64,000 nucleotides of DNA from positions 1 to 64,000 of the forward strand of contig JANOPA010000072.1 in NCBI GenBank assembly GCA_031421635.1, written 5' to 3'. Numbering within the stretch: position 1 is the first letter of the stretch; every line of letters begins with the position of its first letter. Under the pieces are notes generated by a model. That model was not told the DNA's origin. It saw only the letters and a program-made list of their open reading frames with translations, and ran no database searches. This stretch comes from JAPOKJ01 sp031421635 (lineage in GTDB: Bacteria; Pseudomonadota; Gammaproteobacteria; Burkholderiales; Burkholderiaceae_E). Positions 51,778 through 60,402 of this stretch are shown here, in pieces. The position numbers and the translations under genes were made by a program.

Positions 51778-54462
51778 ATGACAAATCTATCCTTGAACCG
51801 CTATTTTTTAAGTCTGGCCGAAGCCGCCGGCCATGATCTAGACCCTGACGAAACTGAAGAGTGGCGAGCCTCTCTGCTCTCCGTCCTCGAGAGTGCAGGT
51901 CCGGACAGAGCCAAGTTCTTGTTGGATCAACTTAATACCGTCGCACAAGCTCGACAAATGGGCTGGCGACCTAACGGGATTACGCCTTACCTAAACACCA
52001 TACCAGCCTCGGTAGAAGCGGGCTTCCCCGGTGATTTAGCCATTGAAGAGCGTTTGGGAAGCATCATGCGTTGGAACGCCATGGCCATGGTGGTGCGCGC
52101 GAACGCAGCCTACGGTGAGCTCGGTGGCCATATTGCCAGCTACGCCAGTTCGGCGGATTTATTTGAGGTCGGCTTCAATCACTTTTTCAGGGCGGGGCCA
52201 GAGGGCGATCTGGTTTTTTTCCAGCCTCATAGTTCGCCGGGCATTTACGCGCGCGCGTTTCTGGAAGGACGACTCTGCGAAGAGAGTCTGGCTCATTATC
52301 GCCAGGAACTGAGTGCCGAAAAAATATCGGTGCAAGGGCTGAGCAGTTACCCCCACCCTTATCTCATGCCCGATTTTTGGCAGTTCCCTACGGGCAGCAT
52401 GGGCATTGGTCCGATTAGTGCCATTTTTCAGGCGCGCTTCATGCGCTATCTTCAAGACCGAAAGCTCAGCGAAGCGGCCCTGCTCAACCACGAGAAGAGC
52501 CATCAGCAAAAAAGAGTATGGGGATTCTTTGGCGACGGAGAAATGGATGAGCCAGAGAGCATGAGCGCTCTGACCTTGGCGGCGCGCGAGGGCTTGGATA
52601 ACCTCACCTTTGTGATTAACTGCAATCTCCAGCGTCTGGATGGACCCGTACGTGGCAATGGCCGCATCGTCGATGAGTTGGAGGCTTTATTTGCAGGTGC
52701 CGGTTGGAATGTCATCAAGCTACTTTGGGGCAGTGACTGGGACGGCTTGTTTGCGCGAGATGCTGCCGCTTTGGTGGATGCTTTTGCTAATACAGTCGAC
52801 GGTCAGATGCAGACTTTTGCGGCCAAGGATGGAGCTTATAATCGTGAGCACTTCTTTGGACAAAGCCCGCGCCTACAGCAGTTAGTGCAGGGCATGACCG
52901 ATGAGCAGATTGATCGCCTCAAGCGCGGTGGTCATGATCTTGTGAAGATTCACGCTGCCTATGCGGCTGCCTGCGAGCATCCGGGCCAACCTACCGTGAT
53001 CTTGGCGCATACCAAGAAAGGTTTTGGAATGGGTGAGGCCGGTCAAGGGAAAATGACCACGCATCAGCAAAAGAAGCTCGACACTTCCCAGTTACAGGCC
53101 TTCAGAGATCGCTTCAAGTTACCCTTGACCGATCAGGAAGTAGAGGCGGTGTCGTTTTACAAACCGGCCGACACTTCTGAGGAAATGCGTTATCTGCACG
53201 AGCGCCGTGCGCGACTTGGCGGCTACTTGCCTCAAAGACACAGTGATGCTGCGCCACTTGCCGTGCCCCCCCCAGATCGATGGGCCACTTTTGCACTGGA
53301 TGCCCAGGGTAAAGAAATGAGCACCACCATGGCTTTTGTGCGCATGCTTGGCAACCTGCTCAAAGACAAAACCCTAGGTCCGAGAATCGTTCCTATCGTG
53401 GCCGATGAAGCGCGTACCTTTGGCATGGCGAATCTGTTCAAGCAGGTTGGAATTTATTCCAGTGTTGGGCAGCGCTATGAGCCTGAAGATATCGGCTCGG
53501 TCCTAACCTATCGTGAGGCTACCGATGGGCAAATTCTGGAGGAAGGCATTTCGGAGGCCAGTGCCTTAGCGAGTTGGACCGCGGCTGCAACCTCCTACAG
53601 CGTTCATGGTCAAGCCATGCTTCCTTTCTATATTTATTACAGCAGGTTCGGTTTTCAAAGAGTCGGAGACCAAATTTGGGCGGCGGCGGATCAACGCGCT
53701 CGCGGGTTCTTGATAGGTGCCACATCCGGCCGCACGACCTTAGGTGGAGAGGGTCTCCAGCACCAAGATGGCAATAGTCAACTGATAGCGGGCACGATTC
53801 CAAACTGCCGAAGTTACGACCCGGCTTTTGCCGGCGAACTCGCGGTGATATTGGATCACGGTATGCGCGAAATGCTCGAAGAACAACGCGATGTTTTCTA
53901 CTACATTACCGCGATGAATGAAAATTATGCCAACCCAAGCCTTCCCGTCGAGGCCAAGGAAGGCGTGATTCGAGGAGCTTATGTATTCAGCCGATTACCA
54001 TCCTCGAAAAAGAGCAAGATCACACTTTTGGGCTCGGGTGCGATCTTTACCGAGGTTTTAAAAGCGGCCACGATGCTGCATGCGGAGGGCTTTCAAGTCG
54101 ATGTGGTGAGTGTCACGAGCTGGAACGAACTGGCTCGCGATGGTATTGCTGCTGAACACTCCCGCCTGGGTTTGTTGCCCACCGGACATGTCGCCAAGAC
54201 TGACGCAGCCCTTGTGGCGGCAGCCCATTCGAGCGAGGCATGGATCACTCAAATGCTTTCGCAAACCAAAGGCCCAATCATCGCAGTGAGTGATTATGTG
54301 CGAGCTCTGACAGAACAGATTCGAGCCTTCGTACCCCAAGGGCGCAGCTTTCATAGCTTGGGCACAGACGGCTTTGGTCGAAGCGATACGCGCGCCCAGC
54401 TTCGCGCGCATTTTGGTGTGGATGCACATCGTATTGTGAGCTTGGCGCACAAGCTTCAGTAG
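51778..54462 (+). CDS. aceE: Pyruvate dehydrogenase E1 component, homodimeric type
   Basis: Thiamine-diphosphate-dependent E1 of the pyruvate dehydrogenase complex, 894 residues. The cofactor motif is present as FGDGEMDEPESM (about 253) to DNLTFVINCNLQRLDGPVRGN, and the Pyr domain as VPIVADEARTFGM. The catalytic C-terminal region with ATSGRTTLGGEGLQHQDG is intact. The family normally sits in aceE-aceF-lpd. Here no E2 or E3 gene is near: upstream is the Bug receptor, and the next gene is convergent. So this is likely a second, orphan E1 or an E1 split from its operon. It has its own promoter. Confidence 0.9.
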   Translation: MTNLSLNRYFLSLAEAAGHDLDPDETEEWRASLLSVLESAGPDRAKFLLDQLNTVAQARQMGWRPNGITPYLNTIPASVEAGFPGDLAIEERLGSIMRWNAMAMVVRANAAYGELGGHIASYASSADLFEVGFNHFFRAGPEGDLVFFQPHSSPGIYARAFLEGRLCEESLAHYRQELSAEKISVQGLSSYPHPYLMPDFWQFPTGSMGIGPISAIFQARFMRYLQDRKLSEAALLNHEKSHQQKRVWGFFGDGEMDEPESMSALTLAAREGLDNLTFVINCNLQRLDGPVRGNGRIVDELEALFAGAGWNVIKLLWGSDWDGLFARDAAALVDAFANTVDGQMQTFAAKDGAYNREHFFGQSPRLQQLVQGMTDEQIDRLKRGGHDLVKIHAAYAAACEHPGQPTVILAHTKKGFGMGEAGQGKMTTHQQKKLDTSQLQAFRDRFKLPLTDQEVEAVSFYKPADTSEEMRYLHERRARLGGYLPQRHSDAAPLAVPPPDRWATFALDAQGKEMSTTMAFVRMLGNLLKDKTLGPRIVPIVADEARTFGMANLFKQVGIYSSVGQRYEPEDIGSVLTYREATDGQILEEGISEASALASWTAAATSYSVHGQAMLPFYIYYSRFGFQRVGDQIWAAADQRARGFLIGATSGRTTLGGEGLQHQDGNSQLIAGTIPNCRSYDPAFAGELAVILDHGMREMLEEQRDVFYYITAMNENYANPSLPVEAKEGVIRGAYVFSRLPSSKKSKITLLGSGAIFTEVLKAATMLHAEGFQVDVVSVTSWNELARDGIAAEHSRLGLLPTGHVAKTDAALVAAAHSSEAWITQMLSQTKGPIIAVSDYVRALTEQIRAFVPQGRSFHSLGTDGFGRSDTRAQLRAHFGVDAHRIVSLAHKLQ

Positions 54463-54487
54463 CGCAAGCCTTTTGCCGCCCGCGCTC

Positions 54488-57400
54488 CTAGGCGGTTCTT
54501 TGGATATTCTCCTGGGTCAGCAACTGGCCCATACCGGCTTGGCCATGCGCATCTACAAAGTGGCAAAAAGTCTGTTCGCCACGAGAGTCGTGTTTGATGA
54601 CAATTTGTGCAATGCTTTGTTGCTCGACGATTTGATCGATTTTGAAGTCGATGGCCCAAAAGAGTCCGAGATCAAAAGCGATGCGATGGGAGACGCCCTT
54701 GGATGGCAACTGCCAAGTGCGAGTATTGGCAAAGGGTAGTGGCGCGTACAGCCCGGAGGAAACACAGAAGCCGAAAGGTAAGGAATCGTTGGCTGATTGA
54801 ATGAAGCCTCGCCCCGAACAAGACAGATGTAAGTCGCCCGACACAAAGACAACGTTACTGAGTTTTTCAGCAGCAATCACCTCCAAAAGTCGATTGCGTT
54901 GCGTCGGATAGGCGCTGAGGGTGTCCTCGTCGAATCCGGAGGCGGGCTGAGCCAAAGTGGCGCGCAGCACCGGAAAGAGTACCGAGCCCGTAAATAAAAA
55001 TTTTGCCTTTGTTTTATCGACTTGAGCGGCCCACTGCTTAAAAGCTTGGAAATCCTGGTCGGCATACAGGCGATCAAGCTTGCGGGAGCGATGGGAGCGC
55101 GTATCGAGCATGAACGCATCGTGCCCACACAGTAAAGTTGCACCCGATAAGTTTTGGTTCGCTCTGCGCGCCTCGCGGCTCTCGTTGCTCGCTTCCCCCA
55201 ACGCCCTTAAGTTAGGGTAGGCCGGCAGGGAGGGGCCCTGGAAGAGCGTAAACGCATGTAGTGCTAGATCTCGGGTCGCTTGAGAGAGTCCTCCGCTTTG
55301 TGTGTAGTTATCGGTGAACTCATGGTCATCCATCTGGCAATGAAGGCTTAATCGTTTCAGGATCATGGACCAAGCGGATGAATCGCTTGTTCGCCCCCCA
55401 AAAGCGTCCACGTAGATGCTTGCCAAGCTATCGCTGCGCGGGGCATCTGCGATGGCGTTTCCGAAGGCATCGAGATAGACCTGATCGCCCGTGAGCACTA
55501 AAGCTTCCGGCCTCGTGGTGCAGTGTTCGGCCAGCGTTTGCCAATGCTGGTGGGCCTGCTTAGAATGCGAGCGATCAATGAGCCACCCGGGATAGCGACA
55601 CGAGGCCACCATAAATGAACGCTGCGTGCCCCGAGGACGGCTGAACTCTAACTCGGAAGGTTGGCGTCCATTCGGTGCCACAAAGCTTCCGAGAGCCATA
55701 AGAAGCTCCAAATTTTCCCTGAGAAGCGTGAAATCTACATCGCTTTGAAACCCCACTTTTGGTGAGTTGACCGACTCGAATATACCGCCAACGACCACGC
55801 TCATGTCAACCGCAAGTTCCTGTTCAGAAAATTCACAGACGAATTGATGCAAACCAGCAAGTTGATCCGTGGACGAAACGCGCCAGGCTTTGTGGAGCTG
55901 CCCGGAAAACTGATCCTCGCGATTTTTCGAAGCAGTGACGAGCCCAACGCAAGCATGCGAAAGCTGGTCGCTGAGTCGTTCCTCAATAAAGAACCACAAG
56001 CGAATGAGTCCATCCTGAGTTCTCGAGAAGAAAGGGCCGCAGCTACTCGGTTTGATGGATCGAAGTGGCAAGAGTGCCTCAAAAGCGGGGCCTATGGAGG
56101 AAGGCCTGAGTTGAGAGTTACCAGAATAATCGTCTAGTTTAGAAGGGGCTTGAGGCGCTGCCAGAAAGTCGATCACGTGGCGGTGTGCATGGAGGTGGGC
56201 GTACTCACCGATCAGACTGTCCAAATGGCCAAAGCCCGGCAAGCTCTGAAATTGAATCAAACCCTGCAACCCTTTTGGTTGGAGTAAATCCTTGAGATAG
56301 GCGCTGGTGCCTTGAGTCGTTTGCTTCTCAAACATGCCACTACGCTCACCGTGCAACCACAAGCTCTCAAAACTCCCGAATACTTCTTCGAGATAAGTAT
56401 CCTTCACAAAATCGTTGATGCCCTCCTTATTGACCACGCGACCACTTCGAGCAAACGCCCCGACTTGACGATAGGTCGCGAGGTTTACGGGGCCGATAAT
56501 CTCGTGAATATTGCGCTTCACGTCGTCGTTTAAGTTTGCATTGTCCCAAGTTTGACCGTACAGCCAGAACGCTTTTCGGGTGACCCCGACCCAGGGGCTT
56601 GCTTCTCGGGCTTCGGGCTCGCCCGTATCGAAGCCCTCAGGATAAGGAAAGCTCATGGCCAGTCGATCAAGCAGCGACTCCATGGGCTTAACGCTTCGAT
56701 CTTCCTTCAACCAAGGACCGAGTTGTTGTTGTCTCACTAAGGCATCCAGTACGCCCGCCACCCGACCTCTTACCGCATTGGCACGAGTCACCGCAAGGAG
56801 CGGTGCGACCTGGAAAAAACAAGCCTTCGCGACGCGCTTACGACTCAATTCGAATCGTGCCTTGCCGGAACTCCAACTACCGTCGAACTTGCCGGCTTGC
56901 GCCTGGGCGAGTAGGGCCATGGAAAATTGCGCGGAACCCATGCAATGCGCAATGACATGAATGCCACTTGATGCCGCCGTCAAATTAGCGGCCTGTCGCA
57001 CAGAGTTTTGTTGCCAAACATATTCAATTAGGCAGGGAATATCTTCGGCGGCAACCGCGTCAAAGCTAATCGCGTGGTTGATCAAATCACTCAACGAGGA
57101 TGAAGTGCGAAGGTCGGCCACATAGACATCGTAGTCAGCCTCGAGTAACGATTGCACCATGTTCTTTCCAATGCGAGGCGAACTCCACATCGAAGACGAT
57201 ATCGCGTATCCGTGGAGCAGGAGGACTGAACCGCGCGGCCTGACGGCCCTGGTTTGGTAGACCGAGATCAGGTTGTAACTTGGGTCAGAAGGCGGCTCCG
57301 ATTTCGCTTGAAGAGTATGAAGTCTTTTTTCGAATTTCCGCCCGAGATCGCGGTAACTCTCACCGGGCTTGGGCTCCTGGGTAAGCGTTCTTCCGAATTC

Positions 57401-60307
57401 GCGCACCGGGAGCCAGTAATGTTTGGGCTCAAAACTGAGCCCCGCCACTTGTAAGGCTCCGGAGAGGGGATCCGCTTCCAGTGCTGCCTTGGGATAGTCC
57501 GGTGGGCCGAACTCATAGAAATAGGTGCTGAGAATCACGCGCAAGTAAAACAGGCCGTAGCTGGCGACCTTAAGCAGCGACTCCGGTAAGTTGTTTTGAT
57601 GACTTACTACGGGGACGCCTTCCGTCAAGAAGTAATCGACATCTACCAAGAGCTTGCCTTCCCAAGTAGTCTTATCGCCCTGCTGAAGGCACAATGGCAA
57701 AGTGAACAAGTCCTTCCAAACATTGCTGTCGCGTCGATAGCGAATGGGCTTGCAGCCCTGGCCCCGCACTACGCTCCCGCTTTTCGAGCGAACCAAAAAG
57801 TCGTAGCGTACTTCTCGGGTGGCACCAACATGACCGAGAAAGCTCAACACGGAGGCAAAGTTACTGCCCGCTAGTGAGCTCCTCGCCTCAAGGCCTTGCT
57901 CGCGTTTGAAACGACGGTCACGATAGATGAGACCAGCCCGCAATGCATTGCGCAAAGAAGGCTTACTGGTTTGTACAAAGAGCTGAATCGTGCCGGATTC
58001 GATTGCAACACTATCGCCCAGTTGCTCCCAGTCTTCGTCAGCGAATGCTGGGAAAGTCAACTTGCGTTTGATGATTCGAAGGTGTCCGTTTAGTGCACAC
58101 AGATGGTCGGCACTCGTCAAGAACTTCTTGAGGTCCGACGGGCGATAACCAAGCTGAAGCTCAAGATAGACCAAACCTGCCTGAATGTCTTCTGAGCGAA
58201 TCGATTCGATACTGAATACAGTGTTTAGCCCTTGCAAATCGCTAAGTTTCGTGCGTAAGCGCTCCTTGAATTCGAAGGAGGGGATGGAGGTGGCCTCCTT
58301 GGGTCGTATGATGGTGGGTCGGGGTGGCAGCTTGGTTTGGTTTCCGGCTTCAGGGCCGATGAGCTGCGCGGGCGATCCGAGTTCGGTTTTATTCTCATGC
58401 TGGGTCAGCAAATGCTCTAGGTCAAGCTCGATAAGTTTGTCCACCGCATGTCCCGCTAATGCGGAGATGGTGAGCAGTGGATTGGTCTCGAGTGAACAGG
58501 GCAGGATGGAGCCATCCATCACGTAGAGCCCAGGAATCACCCGTCGATTGGAGCGATCAAACACCCGGCCTCTAAAGTCGACGACGCCTTGATCGACATC
58601 ATCGGCCATAGGACAGCCTCCCAGTGGGTGAACGGTGACGGCGGAGCCTCCTGGGGTCCCGCGCATCATGGACCTAATGGCCTTGGGCACGGGTTCTCGG
58701 AGCGGATTCGGAAGATACACCCCGCCGAGCTGCTGGGGATGGGCTAGGATTTGATCAAGGAGCGCCTGCTCTCGAGAATGCTGAGGTGCCTCGAAAGGAG
58801 GGGGCCGTTCGTTTGTCCACTGAATTTTGGCGTGGGCGACTGACCCCTTGTGGGCGGCACCGGTGAGCACAACCTTCCCACTTGCCGAATCGCGGGTCAT
58901 GGCCAGATAGAACTCCGAGCGCGCAATGGCCGCTGAATCGTTGGCGAGTGGATCGACCCCTTCGCCTTGAGATGCGCTCGAAAAGCCCTCGGTCATCTTC
59001 CGGAACATCGCACTGGTGGTGAGCAATTCTGAGCCAAGCTCGGAAATCGCCAAGGGAATGGCACAATCCTCAATGGTGAAGCTGGCCGGGGCCAGCCCGT
59101 CGCGTCCCTCTGAGTGAGCCCTGGGTATGATCTGGATCGCACCCGTAATGGTCGGTCCGGGGCGTTCGTCGGGTGCCGTGTTGATCGCTGCTAAACCTAG
59201 GCCGAGGCCTTGAACTGCAACGTGCGTGTTGTAGCGCGCGCTGATCGAGTCTCCGTTGGTTGAAAAGTTCTTGCCTAAGGACCTGGAGAGTCGGCTATGG
59301 AGACCATTACTGCGCAGCAAGATCTCGCTGCTACCAATAGCCCCTCCGGCAAGAATGACGATCTTAGCCTCGATGCTCAGAGGTCGCAGGTGATCTTGTG
59401 CGTCGACACTTTGCGTCGAGCGGACCTCGATACGAAACCGCTTGGAAGTTTCGTCCCAGTGAATCTGATCGACCAGGGCCTCGGTGTAAAGCTCGGCGCC
59501 ATCACGCTTGGCTTTGGGCAAGTAGTTGGTGGTCAGCGTGTTTTTTGCCCCAGTATTGCAGCCCGTGCAACAGTTTCCGCAGGAGATACACTCCGGTTGC
59601 TCGATGCCGTTTTCGTTAAGACCGTTTTCGAAGCGCACGAAGTTTACCGTGATGGCCGGCCGTTCGATGACAGCGTCATAGCCTTCGGGCAGAGCGTCCG
59701 GCTGAAGTAGTTGCGTGTGCAAGCGTTCCAGCGCTTTGAGCTTTTTCGGGGCATGCGTCTCGGGCAGAGGCTTGGCCGCTAGACCTATCAGGGCGGCGTC
59801 AAAGTAAGGATTCAGCCTGGCAGATTGGGCACCTTTAAATTCTTTGGGCCAACGAGGGTCTTTAAAGATCGCTGAAAGGGGACGTTTTGAGACATTGGCG
59901 TTAATTTGTGAGCCACCGCCTAAGGCATTTGCCACCAATACCGAGACACTGCTGTCATTGGCCGAGTCGCTCGGAAAGAGCTGGAACAAGCTATTGGGAT
60001 AACCAAGTTGTGAGCCGGTCCGATTTCCGTTGATGCGTATTTGACTGGGGAGTTCAGCAATGTTCTCCGGGAACTCGCCTGGCAAAAACTCCTGTCCACG
60101 CTCTAATACGATAATTCTTTCTGACTTCTTCGGGCTCTCATGACGCGTTTTCAAATACTCAGCGAGTTTTTGTGCGGCGACTGCGCCTCCATACCCGCTT
60201 CCAACGACCACGATGTCTGCGAAAGTTTCACGTCCTGGGGAGTGCGGGGTTTTAGGCTGTTGACTGCGCTCGAAAAGCGTTTGAAAGGATTCCGAGAGCC
60301 AATACAT
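54488..60307 (-). CDS. Three-enzyme fusion: GMC oxidoreductase, alpha/beta hydrolase, PhoD-like phosphatase
   Basis: A single 1939-residue frame. Residues 1-630: cholesterol-oxidase-like GMC flavoenzyme with FAD loop GSGYGG (36-41), a cysteine cluster C240-C243-C246-C247-C250, HPLGGCPM (His560) and the C-terminal DGSILP...NPLLTIS motif (Asn609). Residues about 680-960: an unassigned linking region. Residues about 1010-1390: alpha/beta hydrolase with LLLHGYAISSSMW (1029-1041), a nucleophile elbow A-H-C-M-G-S where Cys1122 replaces the usual Ser, and a likely His1361 in FGHLDS. Residues about 1560-1939: PhoD-like metallophosphatase with TGDQVYLD (Asp1608), MDDHEFTD (1660-1665) and SGDLHLS (Asp1825, His1827). 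No signal peptide. It is transcribed downstream of a hybrid kinase. Confidence 0.88.
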   Translation of the reverse strand: MYWLSESFQTLFERSQQPKTPHSPGRETFADIVVVGSGYGGAVAAQKLAEYLKTRHESPKKSERIIVLERGQEFLPGEFPENIAELPSQIRINGNRTGSQLGYPNSLFQLFPSDSANDSSVSVLVANALGGGSQINANVSKRPLSAIFKDPRWPKEFKGAQSARLNPYFDAALIGLAAKPLPETHAPKKLKALERLHTQLLQPDALPEGYDAVIERPAITVNFVRFENGLNENGIEQPECISCGNCCTGCNTGAKNTLTTNYLPKAKRDGAELYTEALVDQIHWDETSKRFRIEVRSTQSVDAQDHLRPLSIEAKIVILAGGAIGSSEILLRSNGLHSRLSRSLGKNFSTNGDSISARYNTHVAVQGLGLGLAAINTAPDERPGPTITGAIQIIPRAHSEGRDGLAPASFTIEDCAIPLAISELGSELLTTSAMFRKMTEGFSSASQGEGVDPLANDSAAIARSEFYLAMTRDSASGKVVLTGAAHKGSVAHAKIQWTNERPPPFEAPQHSREQALLDQILAHPQQLGGVYLPNPLREPVPKAIRSMMRGTPGGSAVTVHPLGGCPMADDVDQGVVDFRGRVFDRSNRRVIPGLYVMDGSILPCSLETNPLLTISALAGHAVDKLIELDLEHLLTQHENKTELGSPAQLIGPEAGNQTKLPPRPTIIRPKEATSIPSFEFKERLRTKLSDLQGLNTVFSIESIRSEDIQAGLVYLELQLGYRPSDLKKFLTSADHLCALNGHLRIIKRKLTFPAFADEDWEQLGDSVAIESGTIQLFVQTSKPSLRNALRAGLIYRDRRFKREQGLEARSSLAGSNFASVLSFLGHVGATREVRYDFLVRSKSGSVVRGQGCKPIRYRRDSNVWKDLFTLPLCLQQGDKTTWEGKLLVDVDYFLTEGVPVVSHQNNLPESLLKVASYGLFYLRVILSTYFYEFGPPDYPKAALEADPLSGALQVAGLSFEPKHYWLPVREFGRTLTQEPKPGESYRDLGRKFEKRLHTLQAKSEPPSDPSYNLISVYQTRAVRPRGSVLLLHGYAISSSMWSSPRIGKNMVQSLLEADYDVYVADLRTSSSLSDLINHAISFDAVAAEDIPCLIEYVWQQNSVRQAANLTAASSGIHVIAHCMGSAQFSMALLAQAQAGKFDGSWSSGKARFELSRKRVAKACFFQVAPLLAVTRANAVRGRVAGVLDALVRQQQLGPWLKEDRSVKPMESLLDRLAMSFPYPEGFDTGEPEAREASPWVGVTRKAFWLYGQTWDNANLNDDVKRNIHEIIGPVNLATYRQVGAFARSGRVVNKEGINDFVKDTYLEEVFGSFESLWLHGERSGMFEKQTTQGTSAYLKDLLQPKGLQGLIQFQSLPGFGHLDSLIGEYAHLHAHRHVIDFLAAPQAPSKLDDYSGNSQLRPSSIGPAFEALLPLRSIKPSSCGPFFSRTQDGLIRLWFFIEERLSDQLSHACVGLVTASKNREDQFSGQLHKAWRVSSTDQLAGLHQFVCEFSEQELAVDMSVVVGGIFESVNSPKVGFQSDVDFTLLRENLELLMALGSFVAPNGRQPSELEFSRPRGTQRSFMVASCRYPGWLIDRSHSKQAHQHWQTLAEHCTTRPEALVLTGDQVYLDAFGNAIADAPRSDSLASIYVDAFGGRTSDSSAWSMILKRLSLHCQMDDHEFTDNYTQSGGLSQATRDLALHAFTLFQGPSLPAYPNLRALGEASNESREARRANQNLSGATLLCGHDAFMLDTRSHRSRKLDRLYADQDFQAFKQWAAQVDKTKAKFLFTGSVLFPVLRATLAQPASGFDEDTLSAYPTQRNRLLEVIAAEKLSNVVFVSGDLHLSCSGRGFIQSANDSLPFGFCVSSGLYAPLPFANTRTWQLPSKGVSHRIAFDLGLFWAIDFKIDQIVEQQSIAQIVIKHDSRGEQTFCHFVDAHGQAGMGQLLTQENIQRTA

Positions 60308-60365
60308 GAAAGTACCCTTGAAACACGGTGAATGACACCGTTTAGGTTGTGGAGTGGGTGATCAA

Positions 60366-60382
60366 GCGAAGCACCGCTTCGC
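60366..60382 (-). terminator. Hairpin between the hybrid kinase and the fusion gene
   Basis: GCGAAGC and GCTTCGC are perfect 7-bp arms around three bases. On the minus strand it lies about 20 bases after the kinase stop codon and is followed by only two Ts, so it is a weak terminator or a processing or operator site rather than a clear end point. Confidence 0.35.
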
Positions 60383-60402
60383 GATACAAAACTATGCCTA
60401 TA

